DNA of 64,000 bases from Sphaerisporangium rufum (GTDB lineage Bacteria > Actinomycetota > Actinomycetes > Streptosporangiales > Streptosporangiaceae), in assembly GCF_016863395.1 (NCBI RefSeq), contig NZ_BOOU01000002.1, positions 18,391 to 82,390 on the forward strand. Reading direction: 5' to 3'. The notes beneath the pieces are model-generated. The model was given only the letters and a program-made list of their open reading frames with translations. It did no database searches and was not told where the DNA came from. Numbering within the stretch: the first letter of the stretch is position 1; each line of letters starts with the position of its first letter. The translations under genes were made by a program, and so were the position numbers. Positions 1 through 8,894 of the stretch are shown piece by piece.

Positions 1-24
1 CGGGCTCCGCCGGTGCCACCGGTT

Positions 25-1407
25 TCACAGTTGCCCCCTAAGCAGGTCGTCCTCGGTCTCCCTCCGCATGATGACCCGGGAGACGCCGTCACGCACCGCC
101 ACCACGGCGGGCTTGGGCAGGTAGTTGTAGTTGTGGGCCAGCGACCGGCAGTAGGCGCCGGTGGCCGGCACCGCGAGCAGGTCGCCGGCGGTGACGTCGC
201 GCGGCAGCCAGACGTCCCGGACCACGATGTCGCCGCTCTCGCAGTGCTTGCCGACGACCCGCGACAGCATGGGCGGCGCGTCGCTGGACCGGGAGGCCAG
301 CACGCAGCTGTACTCGGCGCCGTACAGCGAGGTGCGCAGGTTGTCGCTCATGCCGCCGTCCACGCTGACGTAGGTGCGCAACCCCTCGACGTCCTTGACC
401 GTGCCGACCTCGTAGATCGTCACGCCGCCCGGCCCGGCGATCGTGCGGCCCGGCTCCACGGTGAGCCGGGGCACCGGCAGGCCGGCGTCCTCGCAGACCC
501 GGCTGACGATCTGGCGCAGCCCGTCGGCGATCGGCTTGATGTCGGGCGCGTCGTCGGACTCCAGATAGGCGATGCCGTAGCCGCCGCCGAGGTCGAGCTC
601 GGGCAGCACCACGCCGTGTTCCTGCTTGATCTGGGTGAGCAGCACGGCCAGCCGCCGGGCCGCCACCTCGAACCCCGCGGTGTCGAAGATCTGGGAGCCG
701 ATGTGGGAGTGCAGGCCGACCAGCTCCAGCTGGGGCAGGGCCAGCACCCGGCGCACCGCCTCGGCCGCGGCGCCGCTGCCGAGCGACAGGCCGAACTTCT
801 GGTCGTCGTGCGCGGTCGCGATGAACTCGTGGGTGTGCGCCTCGACGCCGGTGGTGACCCGGATCTGCACCTTGGCCCGCACGCCGAGCTCCTCGGCCAG
901 GTAGCCGACCCGGGCGATCTCGTCGAACGAGTCGACCACGATGCGCCCGACGCCGGCCCGCAGGGCCCGCTCCAGCTCGGCCGGCGACTTGTTGTTGCCG
1001 TGCATCGCGATGCGCTCGGGCGGGAAGCCGACGCTGAGCGCCACGGCCAGCTCGCCGCTGCTGCACACGTCCAGGCCGAGCCCCTCCTGGTCGACCCAGC
1101 GGGCGACCTCCTTGCACAGGAAGGCCTTGCCCGCGTAGTAGACGTCGTCGCCGTGGAAGGCGGCCTTGAAGTCGCGGCAGCGCGAGCGGAAGTCGGCCTC
1201 GTCGACGACGTACAGCGGCGTGCCGTACTCGCGGGCGAGGTCGCGGACGTCGGCGCCGGCGATGACGATCGTCCCGTCCCGGCGGGCGGAGTTCCGCGGC
1301 CAGATGGCGGGCACGAGCGAGTTGAGGTCGGCGGGAGCCTGCGGAGGGCGCTCTTCGGGCAGCACGTCCGCGTGGCGGTCACCGGCCGGGTGGGCGAATC
1401 GACTCAC
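25..1407 (-). CDS. lysA: Diaminopimelate decarboxylase LysA
   Basis: PLP enzyme that decarboxylates meso-diaminopimelate to L-lysine, the last step of lysine synthesis, in the cytoplasm. Seen: alanine-racemase-like barrel with the PLP lysine in YYAGKAF (about residue 94), the HSHIGSQI segment, the glycine-rich LDLGGGYG phosphate-binding loop, EPGRTI, and the C-terminal CESGD motif that supplies the active-site cysteine. The length, 460 residues, is normal for the family. I chose GTG at 1407 because it gives the SRFAHPAG N-terminus typical of actinobacterial LysA; the frame stays open upstream to 1455. No strong ribosome site precedes it. In actinomycetes lysA is followed by hom-thrC-thrB; those would lie beyond the left edge. 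Confidence 0.95.
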   Translation of the reverse strand: MSRFAHPAGDRHADVLPEERPPQAPADLNSLVPAIWPRNSARRDGTIVIAGADVRDLAREYGTPLYVVDEADFRSRCRDFKAAFHGDDVYYAGKAFLCKEVARWVDQEGLGLDVCSSGELAVALSVGFPPERIAMHGNNKSPAELERALRAGVGRIVVDSFDEIARVGYLAEELGVRAKVQIRVTTGVEAHTHEFIATAHDDQKFGLSLGSGAAAEAVRRVLALPQLELVGLHSHIGSQIFDTAGFEVAARRLAVLLTQIKQEHGVVLPELDLGGGYGIAYLESDDAPDIKPIADGLRQIVSRVCEDAGLPVPRLTVEPGRTIAGPGGVTIYEVGTVKDVEGLRTYVSVDGGMSDNLRTSLYGAEYSCVLASRSSDAPPMLSRVVGKHCESGDIVVRDVWLPRDVTAGDLLAVPATGAYCRSLAHNYNYLPKPAVVAVRDGVSRVIMRRETEDDLLRGQL

Positions 1408-1534
1408 CTGAACGAGGCTATCCGACCCGGTGATCCCGCCGCGCCCGCTGCTCAACCTGCGAGACGGCCGGCTGAAAGATCTTCCGGGCGGACCGGCGGA
1501 CAGCGTACCGTTTTCAGCCCTTTGCCGGTTTTAA

Positions 1535-2395
1535 CTAGATTTTGCGGGGAGGGGGGACCCCCAGCTCCGCCATCCCCTCCCCCAGAACCCGGCGGACCGC
1601 CCGCGCCTGCCACCGGCGCGCGACGTGCACGCCGGCCGCCGGCTCGTCCCCGGACGGCAGCGCGGGCGCGTGCTCGAAGGCGTAGTGGTACGCCAGCGCG
1701 AGCCGCTCCAGGTACGCCCGCCGGGACGGATCGCGCCGCGCCCGCCGGCTCGGCACCTCGGCCAGCAGCCGCACCACCGCCCGATCATGCGGACCGGCCA
1801 GCTCCTCGCCGCGGAACCCCGCCGCGCCCTCGGCGGCCCGGGCCGGCTCGTCCCCGAGGGAACCCGCGCCGGGCGCGGCGGCCGCCAGATCCCGCGCCCA
1901 GCGGGCCACCCATCCGGCGCGCACGTAGGCGTACCTGACCACGAAGCCCGGGTTGTCCCAGGTCCGCGGGAAGTCCGGCCACCACTCCTCCACCGGCCCG
2001 CCCGCCGCCGGCACCGGCATCGGCCCGCCGGTCACCGGCACGACCGGCTCCGGCCCGTTCCGCGCGCCGGCGCGCCAGCCCGCCCGCGTCCCGGATTCCG
2101 GCTCGAGTTCCGGTTCCGGTTCCGGCTCGGGTTCCGGTTCCGGTTTCGGCTCGGCGAGGATCTCCCGGACGATGTCGCCGGGCACCGCGGGCTCGATGAG
2201 CAGCAGGCCGTCCGCCCGGACCCGCACCGCCCGCACCTCCGGCAGGGCGCGCAGCCGCGCCGCCAGCTCCCCGGCCGCCGCGGGCCAGGCGCCGCCGCCC
2301 CGCGCCAGGGCCGCCGCCGAGACGTACACCGCCGCGCGCTCCCACGACCCGCCAGGCGCCGGCGGCGCACCCAGCACCGCCGTCACCGCCCCCAT
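1535..2395 (-). CDS. DALR anticodon-binding domain protein (ArgS-related, lysA-linked)
   Basis: A 286-residue protein whose C-terminal part (about 120-286) resembles the all-helical DALR anticodon-binding domain of arginyl-tRNA synthetase (FVVRYAYVRAGWVARWARDL, then an R-rich helical bundle with YLERLALAYHYAFE). No HIGH or KMSKS catalytic motifs are present, so it is not a synthetase. In many actinomycetes an ArgS-related anticodon-binding protein (called NrtL in some annotations) sits directly upstream of lysA, as here; its role is not known to me. The N-terminal part is separated by a Pro-Glu repeat linker. ATG at 2395 is preceded by GGAGGG about six bases away, which decides the start over a longer open frame. 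Same strand as lysA, 127 bases upstream. Confidence 0.75.
   Translation of the reverse strand: MGAVTAVLGAPPAPGGSWERAAVYVSAAALARGGGAWPAAAGELAARLRALPEVRAVRVRADGLLLIEPAVPGDIVREILAEPKPEPEPEPEPEPELEPESGTRAGWRAGARNGPEPVVPVTGGPMPVPAAGGPVEEWWPDFPRTWDNPGFVVRYAYVRAGWVARWARDLAAAAPGAGSLGDEPARAAEGAAGFRGEELAGPHDRAVVRLLAEVPSRRARRDPSRRAYLERLALAYHYAFEHAPALPSGDEPAAGVHVARRWQARAVRRVLGEGMAELGVPPPRKI
2095..2153. repeat. Degenerate 6-bp (TTCCGG) repeat encoding a Pro-Glu linker
   Basis: About ten degenerate hexamers of TTCCGG/TTCCGGCTCGG type within the DALR-protein gene. On the coding strand they encode an alternating Pro-Glu run (PEPEPEPE, roughly residues 80-102), a stiff, acidic, probably disordered spacer between the N-terminal and DALR parts. 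Hexamer units keep the reading frame if the number of copies changes. Confidence 0.85.
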
Positions 2396-2514
2396 GAACA
2401 CCCTCCGCAGCCTACCGGCCACCCGGCCGCCACGACCGTCTCCCAGAACCGGGCGCACCTCACCCGGGCGCCGTAGGCTGGGCGCCAGCAGCGGACATCG
2501 ACGAGGAGATCCTG

Positions 2515-3141
2515 GTGAAGGCACTGCCGGACGACAGCTGGCTTCGCAAGATCCGCCCGCAGCCCGCGCAGGTGACCGCCGAGGAGTACGAGCAGCTGCC
2601 CGAGGAGATCGCGAGGGCGATCGAGATCGTCGACGGCCACGTCGTCTACTGCGCGGCACCGACGCCGAACCACCAGACGGCCGGACGGCGGCTGGCCAAC
2701 ATGCTGGAGCGCCATGCCCGTGCCGTGATGGCGCAGGGGCACGAGTGCCTGACCGTGAACAACGACGTCGACCTGCGGTTGCGGGACGTCCCGCTGCTGA
2801 ACCGGCGCCCCGACGTGGCGCTCTACCGATGCCTCGACGAGGAACGCGGCGAGCGGCTCCGCGCCGAGCACGCGCTGCTGGTGGTCGAGATCGTCTCGCC
2901 CGGTTCAGAGACGCAGGATACGACCGACAAGCTGGGCGAGTACGCCAAGGCGGGCATCCCGCACTACTGGATCGTCCGCCTGGACCGCACCGGCGTCTCG
3001 ATCATCGAGCGTTACCGGCTGGACCGCGCGTCCATGCTCTACAAGCACGTCGGCACCTTCATGAAGGACGAGCCCGGGGGCCCCCCGAGCATCGCCAATC
3101 CCATCCCGATGGTGATCGACTGGTCCGACCTGCTGTTCTGA
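2515..3141 (+). CDS. Uma2 family endonuclease-fold protein (DUF820)
   Basis: A 208-residue protein of the Uma2/DUF820 family, which has a PD-(D/E)XK restriction-endonuclease-like fold and is expanded in actinomycetes and cyanobacteria; its biological role is largely unknown. Seen: the N-terminal TAEEYEQLPEE and EIVDGHVV segment, the RRPDVALYR strand with the conserved Pro-Asp, LLVVEIVSPGSE with the catalytic-type glutamate, and the DKLGEYAKAGIPHYWIV segment, all in family order. Start is GTG at 2515 with GAGGAG at 2503-2508, well spaced. It stands alone between divergent and co-directional unrelated genes. Confidence 0.85.
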   Translation: MKALPDDSWLRKIRPQPAQVTAEEYEQLPEEIARAIEIVDGHVVYCAAPTPNHQTAGRRLANMLERHARAVMAQGHECLTVNNDVDLRLRDVPLLNRRPDVALYRCLDEERGERLRAEHALLVVEIVSPGSETQDTTDKLGEYAKAGIPHYWIVRLDRTGVSIIERYRLDRASMLYKHVGTFMKDEPGGPPSIANPIPMVIDWSDLLF

Positions 3142-3219
3142 CGGGCCGCGGGATCGACGGAGGTCTCCGCCGATCGCTAGAGTCGTCCGGAAGATCCATT
3201 GACTCACCCGGGAGGAAGC

Positions 3220-3852
3220 ATGAGCTCGGGACCGCAGGTGCTGGCGTTCGCCGGGGTGGTGCTGCTGGGCGCGATGTCCCCCGGCCCGGACTTCGCGGTG
3301 GTGGTCCGCCGCTCGGCGCTGTCCGGCCGGCACCGGGGCATGGCCGCGGCGGTGGGCGTCGCCGCGGGCGTCTTCGTCTGGGCCGCGGCGGCGGCGACCG
3401 GAGTCGCCGCCCTGGTCGCCGCCTCGGCCTTCGCGTTCACCGCCGTGAAGATCGTCGGCGCCGCCTACCTGTTCTACCTGGGGATCCGATCCCTGCACGC
3501 CGCGACCCGCCGCCGGCAGGCCGCGCCGGAGCCGACGGGCGGGTCCGGGGACGGCGGGTGGGCGGCGTTCCGGGAAGGGCTGCTCTGCAACGTGCTCAAC
3601 CCCAAGGCGGCGGTGTTCTTCCTGGCGCTCATGCCGCAGTTCGTGTCCGCGGACGCGTCGCTCGCCGACACGCTGGCGCTGTCGGCCGCCGGGCTCGCCG
3701 CCGCGCTGGCCTGGTTCCTGGCGGTGGCCAATCTGGTGGGCGCGCTGCGCCGGCTGTTCGCCCGGCCGGCCGCGCGCCGGGCGATCGACGCCGTCTCAGG
3801 CGCCGCGCTGATCGCCCTCGGCGTCCGCCTGGTCACCACCTCGCGCACCTGA
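3220..3852 (+). CDS. LysE/RhtB family translocator
   Basis: Integral membrane amino-acid or metabolite exporter of the LysE superfamily, 210 residues with about six hydrophobic segments. The family signature is visible near the N-terminus (GAMSPGPDFAVVV), followed by the positively charged loop RRSALSGRHRG, then AYLFYLGIRSL in the third helix and the NVLNPKAAVFFLA segment (Asn-Pro-Lys) typical of RhtB proteins. ATG at 3220 follows GGGAGGA at 3209-3215; an upstream in-frame ATG at 3199 lacks a site. The substrate cannot be inferred; no LysG-like regulator lies beside it. Confidence 0.88.
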   Translation: MSSGPQVLAFAGVVLLGAMSPGPDFAVVVRRSALSGRHRGMAAAVGVAAGVFVWAAAAATGVAALVAASAFAFTAVKIVGAAYLFYLGIRSLHAATRRRQAAPEPTGGSGDGGWAAFREGLLCNVLNPKAAVFFLALMPQFVSADASLADTLALSAAGLAAALAWFLAVANLVGALRRLFARPAARRAIDAVSGAALIALGVRLVTTSRT

Positions 3853-4183
3853 CCTCACTCCGCCACCGCCCGGGCACCCGGACCGGTCCGTTCCGGTTCC
3901 AGGAAGCCGGGCGCGTGTCGTCCGCCGTGCCCCGGCGAGTCCCCGCCGCTCGCGGGTGGCGTACGGCAGTCCGGTTCGCAGGCCCGTACCGCCGCGGCCG
4001 ATCGGACGGTTTCCACCTCAGCGTCACCATGGATATATCAATAACCGCATAGCTTCACCTCGAAAAGCTATTTGACCCGCATATCTCCCGGTTCACAGAC
4101 TGACTCCATCACCGGAACCGACGTGAACCTCGGGGGGCGGCCACCGGGCCGCAACGTGTCGGCGTCAAAGAAGGGAGGGAGCT
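3853..4183. other. Intergenic region with AT-rich promoter-like stretch
   Basis: A 331-base gap between the LysE gene and the MHS transporter. The first half is GC-rich with nothing recognisable. The second half (about 4025-4100) is unusually AT-rich for this window and contains a 7-bp inverted repeat, ATAGCTT (4049-4055) and AAGCTAT (4065-4071), immediately followed by TTGACC at 4072-4077, which could be a -35 element; the -10 match (CAGACT, 4096-4101) is weak. A regulator binding the inverted repeat would overlap this promoter. Putative only. Confidence 0.4.
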
Positions 4184-5539
4184 ATGAGCGACTCCACCCG
4201 TACGCATTCGAGGGCTCCTCGGTCGAAGGCCAACAAGGTCGCGTTCGCCAGCCTGATCGGCACCACGATGGAGTGGTACGACTTCTATCTCTACGGCACC
4301 GCCGCCGCACTGGTGTTCAACAAACAGTTCTTCTCGTCGCTCAGCCCCACCTCCGGAACGCTCGCCTCGTTCGCGACGTTCGCCGTCGGGTTCCTCGCGC
4401 GCCCGCTCGGCGGGATCATCTTCGGGCACTTCGGCGACCGGGTCGGCCGGAAGGCCACCTTGGTCGTCTCATTGCTCGTCATGGGGCTCGCGTCGACCAT
4501 GATCGGGCTGCTGCCCACCTACGCCGACATAGGACTCTGGGCCCCGGTGCTGCTGGTCGCGCTGCGGCTGCTTCAGGGCATCGGCCTCGGCGGCGAGACC
4601 AGCGGCGCGGTGCTCATGTCCGTCGAGCACGCCCCCAGCGCCCGCAGCAACTTCTTCGGCGGGTTCCCGCAGATGGGGGTACCGGCCGGCCTGGTGCTGG
4701 CGAATCTGGTGTATTTCGCGGCGACATCCCTGTCGACGGCGGAATCGTTCACCACCTGGGTCTGGCGGGTGCCGTTCGTCCTGAGCATCGTCCTGGTCGC
4801 CATCGGGCTGGTCATCCGGCTGCGCCTCACCGAATCGCCGAGCTTCAGTGCCGTCCGGGAAAAGGACGAACTGGTCGACATACCCGGGTGGGCCGCCCTG
4901 AAAGGCCACTGGCCCAAGATCATCGCAACCGTGCTGATGGTCACCGCCGCGTCCTCCTGCTCCTACGTCTTCACCGTGTTCTCGCTCTCGTACGGTTCGG
5001 CGAACCTGGGACTGGACCGCCAGACGCTCCTGCTCGGCGTCACCATCGGCAGCGTGCTGTGGCTGCTGTCCATCCCGTTCTGGTCGCGCGCCGCCGACCG
5101 GTACGGGCGCCGGCGGATCTTCCTGTTCGGATCGGTCGTGCTGCTGCTGGCGGCCGCCGCCTACTTCCCCATCTTCAACATCGGCACCACCCTGACGGCC
5201 GGCGTGGCGTTCCTCTGCATGGCGTTGACCACGCCGATCTCCCATGCGCTTCAGGGCAGCATCATGGCCGACGTCTTCCCGGCGGCGATGCGCTACTCCG
5301 GCATGGGGATCATCCTCGGGCTCGGCTCGCTCATCGGCGGCACCGCGCCGCTGATCGCCACCGCCCTGTTCGCCGGCGCCGGGACGACGACCCCGGTCAC
5401 CCTCTATCTGGTCGGCATCTGCACGACCAGCCTCGTCGCCGCGATCGTGCTCTTCCGGCTGGCGCCCGGTATCGACAAGGGTCAGCATCTCGGGGCGCCG
5501 ATCCCCGGGCCGGCCCGCGACCCCCAGCCGACCGTCTGA
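4184..5539 (+). CDS. MFS transporter, metabolite:H+ symporter (MHS) type
   Basis: A 451-residue, 12-helix major facilitator of the MHS family (ShiA/ProP/citrate group), which import organic acids, betaine or shikimate-type compounds with protons. Seen: the family N-terminus IGTTMEWYDFYLYGTAAAL, the loop-2 signature FGHFGDRVGRKATL, LLQGIGLGGETSGAVL in helix 4, and the second half loop SRAADRYGRRR. ATG at 4184 has a strong upstream GGGAGGGAG. It is followed after 89 bases by an NDH-2-like flavoprotein and converges on the 3-hydroxyanthranilate operon, so an aromatic acid such as anthranilate is a plausible but unproven substrate. Confidence 0.88.
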   Translation: MSDSTRTHSRAPRSKANKVAFASLIGTTMEWYDFYLYGTAAALVFNKQFFSSLSPTSGTLASFATFAVGFLARPLGGIIFGHFGDRVGRKATLVVSLLVMGLASTMIGLLPTYADIGLWAPVLLVALRLLQGIGLGGETSGAVLMSVEHAPSARSNFFGGFPQMGVPAGLVLANLVYFAATSLSTAESFTTWVWRVPFVLSIVLVAIGLVIRLRLTESPSFSAVREKDELVDIPGWAALKGHWPKIIATVLMVTAASSCSYVFTVFSLSYGSANLGLDRQTLLLGVTIGSVLWLLSIPFWSRAADRYGRRRIFLFGSVVLLLAAAAYFPIFNIGTTLTAGVAFLCMALTTPISHALQGSIMADVFPAAMRYSGMGIILGLGSLIGGTAPLIATALFAGAGTTTPVTLYLVGICTTSLVAAIVLFRLAPGIDKGQHLGAPIPGPARDPQPTV

Positions 5540-5556
5540 CCCCTCCACGACCGTGG

Positions 5557-5589
5557 CGGGCCGGGCCGGGTGCCGGCGGGCCCGGCCCG
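5557..5589 (+). terminator. GC-rich hairpin between transporter and flavoprotein genes
   Basis: CGGGCCGGGC (5557-5566) is perfectly complementary to GCCCGGCCCG (5580-5589) with a 13-base loop. It lies in the 89-base gap after the MHS gene; a short T run (5605-5608) follows about 15 bases later. It may be a partial terminator or a processing site separating the two genes. TTGACC at 5595-5600 could start a separate promoter. Confidence 0.45.
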
Positions 5590-5628
5590 TCACGTTGACC
5601 GACCTTTTCCGTGAAAGGATTACTACAC

Positions 5629-6837
5629 ATGGTGGACATACTCATCATCGGTGGCGGATTCGCCGGGGTGTGGAGCGCCGCAGCCGCGGCCAGGGTGCGC
5701 GCGGAGACCGGCTCGGACCTGTCGATCACCCTGATCGCCCCCGGCAAGGATCTGGTCATCCGGCCACGGCTGTACGAGGCCGACCCGGACCGGATGCGGG
5801 TGCCGCTGGACCGCTTCCTGACGCCGATCGGTGTGCGCCACGTGCCGGCGACCGTGTCGTCCATCGACGCCGGGAACCGGACCGTGACGGCGATCGACCG
5901 GGGCGGCCGGCCGCTGGATTTCCGCTACCGGCGGTTGGTGCTGGCCACCGGCAGCCGGTTGCGGCCCGCCGGCATTCCCGGTGCCGAACATCTCCATGAC
6001 GTGGACACCATCGAGCGGGCGGTCGCCCTGGATCGTCATCTGCGCGGCCTTCCCGAAGGCCCCGGCCGCCGGACCGCCGTGGTCGTGGGAGCCGGGTTCA
6101 CCGGTCTGGAGGTGGCCACCGAACTGGCCGGCCGGCTGGCCGCCCTCGCGGATCCGGCCGACCCGGCGGACCGTCCGCGAGTGGTGCTGGTCGAACGCGC
6201 CGGCGAGATCGGCCCGGATCTCGGCCCCGGCCCCCGGCCCGCCATCGCCGCCGCTCTGGACCGGCTGGGAATCGAGGTCCGGCTGGGGCAGAGCATCGCC
6301 TCGGTGGCACCCGGCGCCGTGTCGTTCACCGATGGCACCGAACTGGCGGCGGACACGGTCATCTGGACGGCGGGCGTGCAGGCGAGCCCGTTGACCGCGC
6401 AGATCCCGGGCCGGCGGGACGCCCTCGGACGGTTGCAGGTGGACGGGCACCTCCATGTCCCGGAGGCCCCCGGCGTTCTGGCGGCCGGCGACACCGCCGC
6501 GGCCACCGCCGAACCGGGACACCTGGTGCTGCAGTGCTGCCAGCACGCCATCCCTCTCGGCAAGTACGCGGGCCACAACGCGGCGGCCGGCCTGCTCGGC
6601 CTGCCGCTCGCGACGTTCGACCCCGCCCCGTACGCGACCTGCGTCGACCTCGGCGGTGCGGGAGCGGTGCTGACCAGCGGCTGGGAGCGGACCGTGCTGA
6701 GCACCGGCGACGCGGCGAAGCAACGAAAGATCGCCACGAACCAGGAACGGATCTACCCGCCGCTCGACGACGCCGCCGAGATCCTGCGCGCCGCCGACTA
6801 CCGCGTGGGGATCCGCCCGCCGGCCGCCCGGATCTGA
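5629..6837 (+). CDS. NAD(P)/FAD-dependent oxidoreductase, NDH-2-like
   Basis: A 402-residue two-dinucleotide-binding flavoprotein resembling type II NADH:quinone dehydrogenases. Seen: N-terminal FAD-binding Rossmann motif ILIIGGGFAGVW (residues 4-15), LVLATGSRLR, the NAD-binding motif VVVGAGFTGLEVATEL (about 157-172), the second FAD motif GVLAAGDTAAA (about 285) and a C-terminal QHAIPLGKYAG helix. It probably passes electrons from NADH to a membrane quinone or another acceptor. ATG at 5629 is preceded by AAAGGA nine bases upstream; a GTG at 5611 in the same frame contains this site. Same strand as the MHS transporter; a role in the neighbouring aromatic catabolism is only inferred from position. 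Confidence 0.82.
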   Translation: MVDILIIGGGFAGVWSAAAAARVRAETGSDLSITLIAPGKDLVIRPRLYEADPDRMRVPLDRFLTPIGVRHVPATVSSIDAGNRTVTAIDRGGRPLDFRYRRLVLATGSRLRPAGIPGAEHLHDVDTIERAVALDRHLRGLPEGPGRRTAVVVGAGFTGLEVATELAGRLAALADPADPADRPRVVLVERAGEIGPDLGPGPRPAIAAALDRLGIEVRLGQSIASVAPGAVSFTDGTELAADTVIWTAGVQASPLTAQIPGRRDALGRLQVDGHLHVPEAPGVLAAGDTAAATAEPGHLVLQCCQHAIPLGKYAGHNAAAGLLGLPLATFDPAPYATCVDLGGAGAVLTSGWERTVLSTGDAAKQRKIATNQERIYPPLDDAAEILRAADYRVGIRPPAARI

Positions 6838-6915
6838 GCCGCCCCGGGCGGCCGGGCCCTCCGCCCGGCCGCCCTCGCGCGGACCGGACCGGCCGCCCCC
6901 ACATACCGCGAGATA

Positions 6916-6956
6916 GCACGAGGTCCCCTGCCGATCCTCGGCAGGGGACCTCGTGC
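6916..6956. terminator. Perfect bidirectional terminator hairpin
   Basis: A 19-bp perfect stem: 6916-6934 pairs with 6938-6956 across a 3-base loop (TCC). It sits in the 126-base gap between two converging genes, the NDH-2-like gene and the aldolase that ends the catabolic operon, so it can terminate transcription from both sides. No U-tract is obvious, as is common in actinomycetes. Confidence 0.88.
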
Positions 6957-6963
6957 TCGTCGC

Positions 6964-7980
6964 TCACGTCCGGGACTTCACCAGGTCGAGCGCCACGTCG
7001 ACGATCATGTCCTCCTGGCCGCCCACCATCCCGCGCCGGCCGACCTCGACCAGGATGTCGCGGGCCGGCAGGCCGTATCGCCGGGCGGCGTCCTCGGCGT
7101 GCCGCAGGAAGCTGGAATAGACGCCGGCATAGCCGAGGGTGAGGGTCTCCCGGTCCACCTGGACGGGACGGTTCTGCAGCGGGCGTACGAGATCGTCGGC
7201 CGCGTCCATCAGGGCGAAGACGTCACAGCCGTGCGCCCAGCCCATCAGGTCGGCCACCGCGACGAACGCCTCCAGCGGGCAGTTCCCGGCTCCGGCGCCC
7301 ATCCCGGCGAGCGACGCGTCGACGCGCCGGACGCCGCTCTCCACCGCGACGACCGAGTTGGCGACGCCGAGGCCGAGGTTGTGATGGGCGTGCACGCCGA
7401 TCTCGGTGTCCGGGTCGAGCACGTCCCGGTAGGCGCGGATCCGCTGCCGGATGCCGTCCATCGTCAGGCGCCCGCCCGAGTCGGTGACGTAGACGCAGTG
7501 CGCTCCGTACGATTCCATCAGCCTGGCCTGCCGGGCCAGCTCCTCGGGCGGCGCCAGGTGCGCCATCATCAAAAACCCGGCCACGTCCATGCCGAGTTCG
7601 CGGGCCGCCGCGATGTGCTGCGCCGCGACGTCCGCCTCGGTGCAGTGGGTGGCGACCCGGACGGAGCGAACGCCCAGCCGGTGCGCGCGCCGCAGGTCGG
7701 CGACCGTGCCGATTCCGGGAAGCAGCAGGGCGGTCAGCGTGGCCCGGGAGACCACCTCGGCCGCCGCCGCGATCCATTCCTCGTCATCGTGGGCGCCGGG
7801 ACCGTAGTTGACGCTGGAGCCGGCCAGTCCGTCGCCGTGGGTCACCTCGATCGCGTCCACCCCGGCGGCGTCCAGGGCGGCGGCGATCGCCCGGACCTCG
7901 TCGACCGTGTAGCGGTGGCGGACGGCGTGCATGCCGTCCCGCAGGGTCACGTCCTGCACGAAGATTCGATCCGTCATCAC
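6964..7980 (-). CDS. dmpG: 4-hydroxy-2-oxovalerate aldolase
   Basis: Class II pyruvate aldolase that splits 4-hydroxy-2-oxovalerate into pyruvate and acetaldehyde, the penultimate step of meta-cleavage pathways; 338 residues, family-normal. Seen: the HMGL-like barrel with [15 protein letters not shown] (metal-ligand Asp and catalytic Arg-Asp, residues 8-22), [13 protein letters not shown], the [13 protein letters not shown] metal-binding segment (two His) and [14 protein letters not shown]. It is the last gene of the operon and overlaps the acetaldehyde dehydrogenase by four bases (ATGA, 7977-7980), consistent with the bifunctional DmpG-DmpF complex in which acetaldehyde is channelled. The 19-bp hairpin terminator follows it. 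Confidence 0.95.
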   Translation of the reverse strand: MMTDRIFVQDVTLRDGMHAVRHRYTVDEVRAIAAALDAAGVDAIEVTHGDGLAGSSVNYGPGAHDDEEWIAAAAEVVSRATLTALLLPGIGTVADLRRAHRLGVRSVRVATHCTEADVAAQHIAAARELGMDVAGFLMMAHLAPPEELARQARLMESYGAHCVYVTDSGGRLTMDGIRQRIRAYRDVLDPDTEIGVHAHHNLGLGVANSVVAVESGVRRVDASLAGMGAGAGNCPLEAFVAVADLMGWAHGCDVFALMDAADDLVRPLQNRPVQVDRETLTLGYAGVYSSFLRHAEDAARRYGLPARDILVEVGRRGMVGGQEDMIVDVALDLVKSRT

Positions 7981-8894
7981 GCGGCCAGCCTTTCGGCCAC
8001 CCGCAGCGCCGCGGACGTCATGATGTCGAGGTTGCCGGCGTAGGCGGGCAGATAATGCGCCGCCCCTTCGACCTCGAGGAACACCGAGACCAGCCGTCCG
8101 GGACCGCGAAGGCCCGCGAACCCGGCGAGCGGGTCGCCGGGGCCGATCCGGCGGATCTGCACGTCCTGCTTGAGCCGGTAGCCGGGAACGTAGGCGGCCA
8201 CCTCGGCGACCATCCGCCGGACGGACGCGACGAGCATGTCGTCGTCACCCTCCCCCACCACGCAGTAGACGGTGTCCCTCATGATCAGCGGCGGGTCCGC
8301 GGGGTTGAGGATGATGATCGCCTTTCCCCGGGCGGCACCACCGACCCGTTCCAGCGCCCTGGCGGTGGTCTCGGTGAACTCGTCGATGTTCGCCCTGGTC
8401 CCGGGCCCCGCGGAGCGCGACGCGATCGATGCCACGATCTCGGCGTAGTGCACCGGAGTGACCCCGGACACCGCCGCCACGATCGGCACGGTGGCCTGAC
8501 CACCGCAGGTGACCATGTTCACGCCGGGCGAGTCCAGGTGCTCGCCGAGGTTGACCGCCGGCACGACATAGGGGCCGAGCGCCGCGGGCGTCAGATCGAT
8601 GATCTTCTTGCGGTAGGGGGCGAGAACCTCGGCGTTGTGGCGGTGGGCGCCGGCCGAGGTGGCGTCCAGTACCACCGCGATGTCCTGGAAGCCGTCCATG
8701 TCCAGCAAGCCCTCGACCCCTTCGTGGGTCGTGGCCACGCCGAGCCGGCGGGCGCGGGCCAGCCCGTCGGACCGCGGGTCGATGCCGACCATGGCCGCCA
8801 TTTCGAGCGTCCGGGAGGTCCGAATCACTTTGATCATCAGATCCGTGCCGATGTTGCCCGATCCGATGATCGCTACCTTGCTCGGGAATGCCAT
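7977..8894 (-). CDS. dmpF: Acetaldehyde dehydrogenase (acetylating)
   Basis: Converts acetaldehyde, NAD+ and CoA to acetyl-CoA; partner of the aldolase encoded next. 305 residues. Seen: N-terminal Rossmann motif [18 protein letters not shown] (residues 6-23), AGAHRHN, the catalytic cysteine in [15 protein letters not shown] (about residue 126) and the [12 protein letters not shown] segment typical of the MhpF/DmpF family. The ATG at 8894 has GGAGGAGAGGA directly upstream, inside the 3' end of the preceding esterase gene, which it overlaps by 22 bases. Ninth and eighth genes of the operon are thus tightly coupled. Confidence 0.95.
   Translation of the reverse strand: MAFPSKVAIIGSGNIGTDLMIKVIRTSRTLEMAAMVGIDPRSDGLARARRLGVATTHEGVEGLLDMDGFQDIAVVLDATSAGAHRHNAEVLAPYRKKIIDLTPAALGPYVVPAVNLGEHLDSPGVNMVTCGGQATVPIVAAVSGVTPVHYAEIVASIASRSAGPGTRANIDEFTETTARALERVGGAARGKAIIILNPADPPLIMRDTVYCVVGEGDDDMLVASVRRMVAEVAAYVPGYRLKQDVQIRRIGPGDPLAGFAGLRGPGRLVSVFLEVEGAAHYLPAYAGNLDIMTSAALRVAERLAA

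Noticed and set aside
13..1938. A 641-codon open frame on the + strand over lysA
   Set aside because: It is the GC-skewed shadow of lysA and the DALR gene; the translation is His/Gly/Arg/Pro-rich low complexity with no domain.
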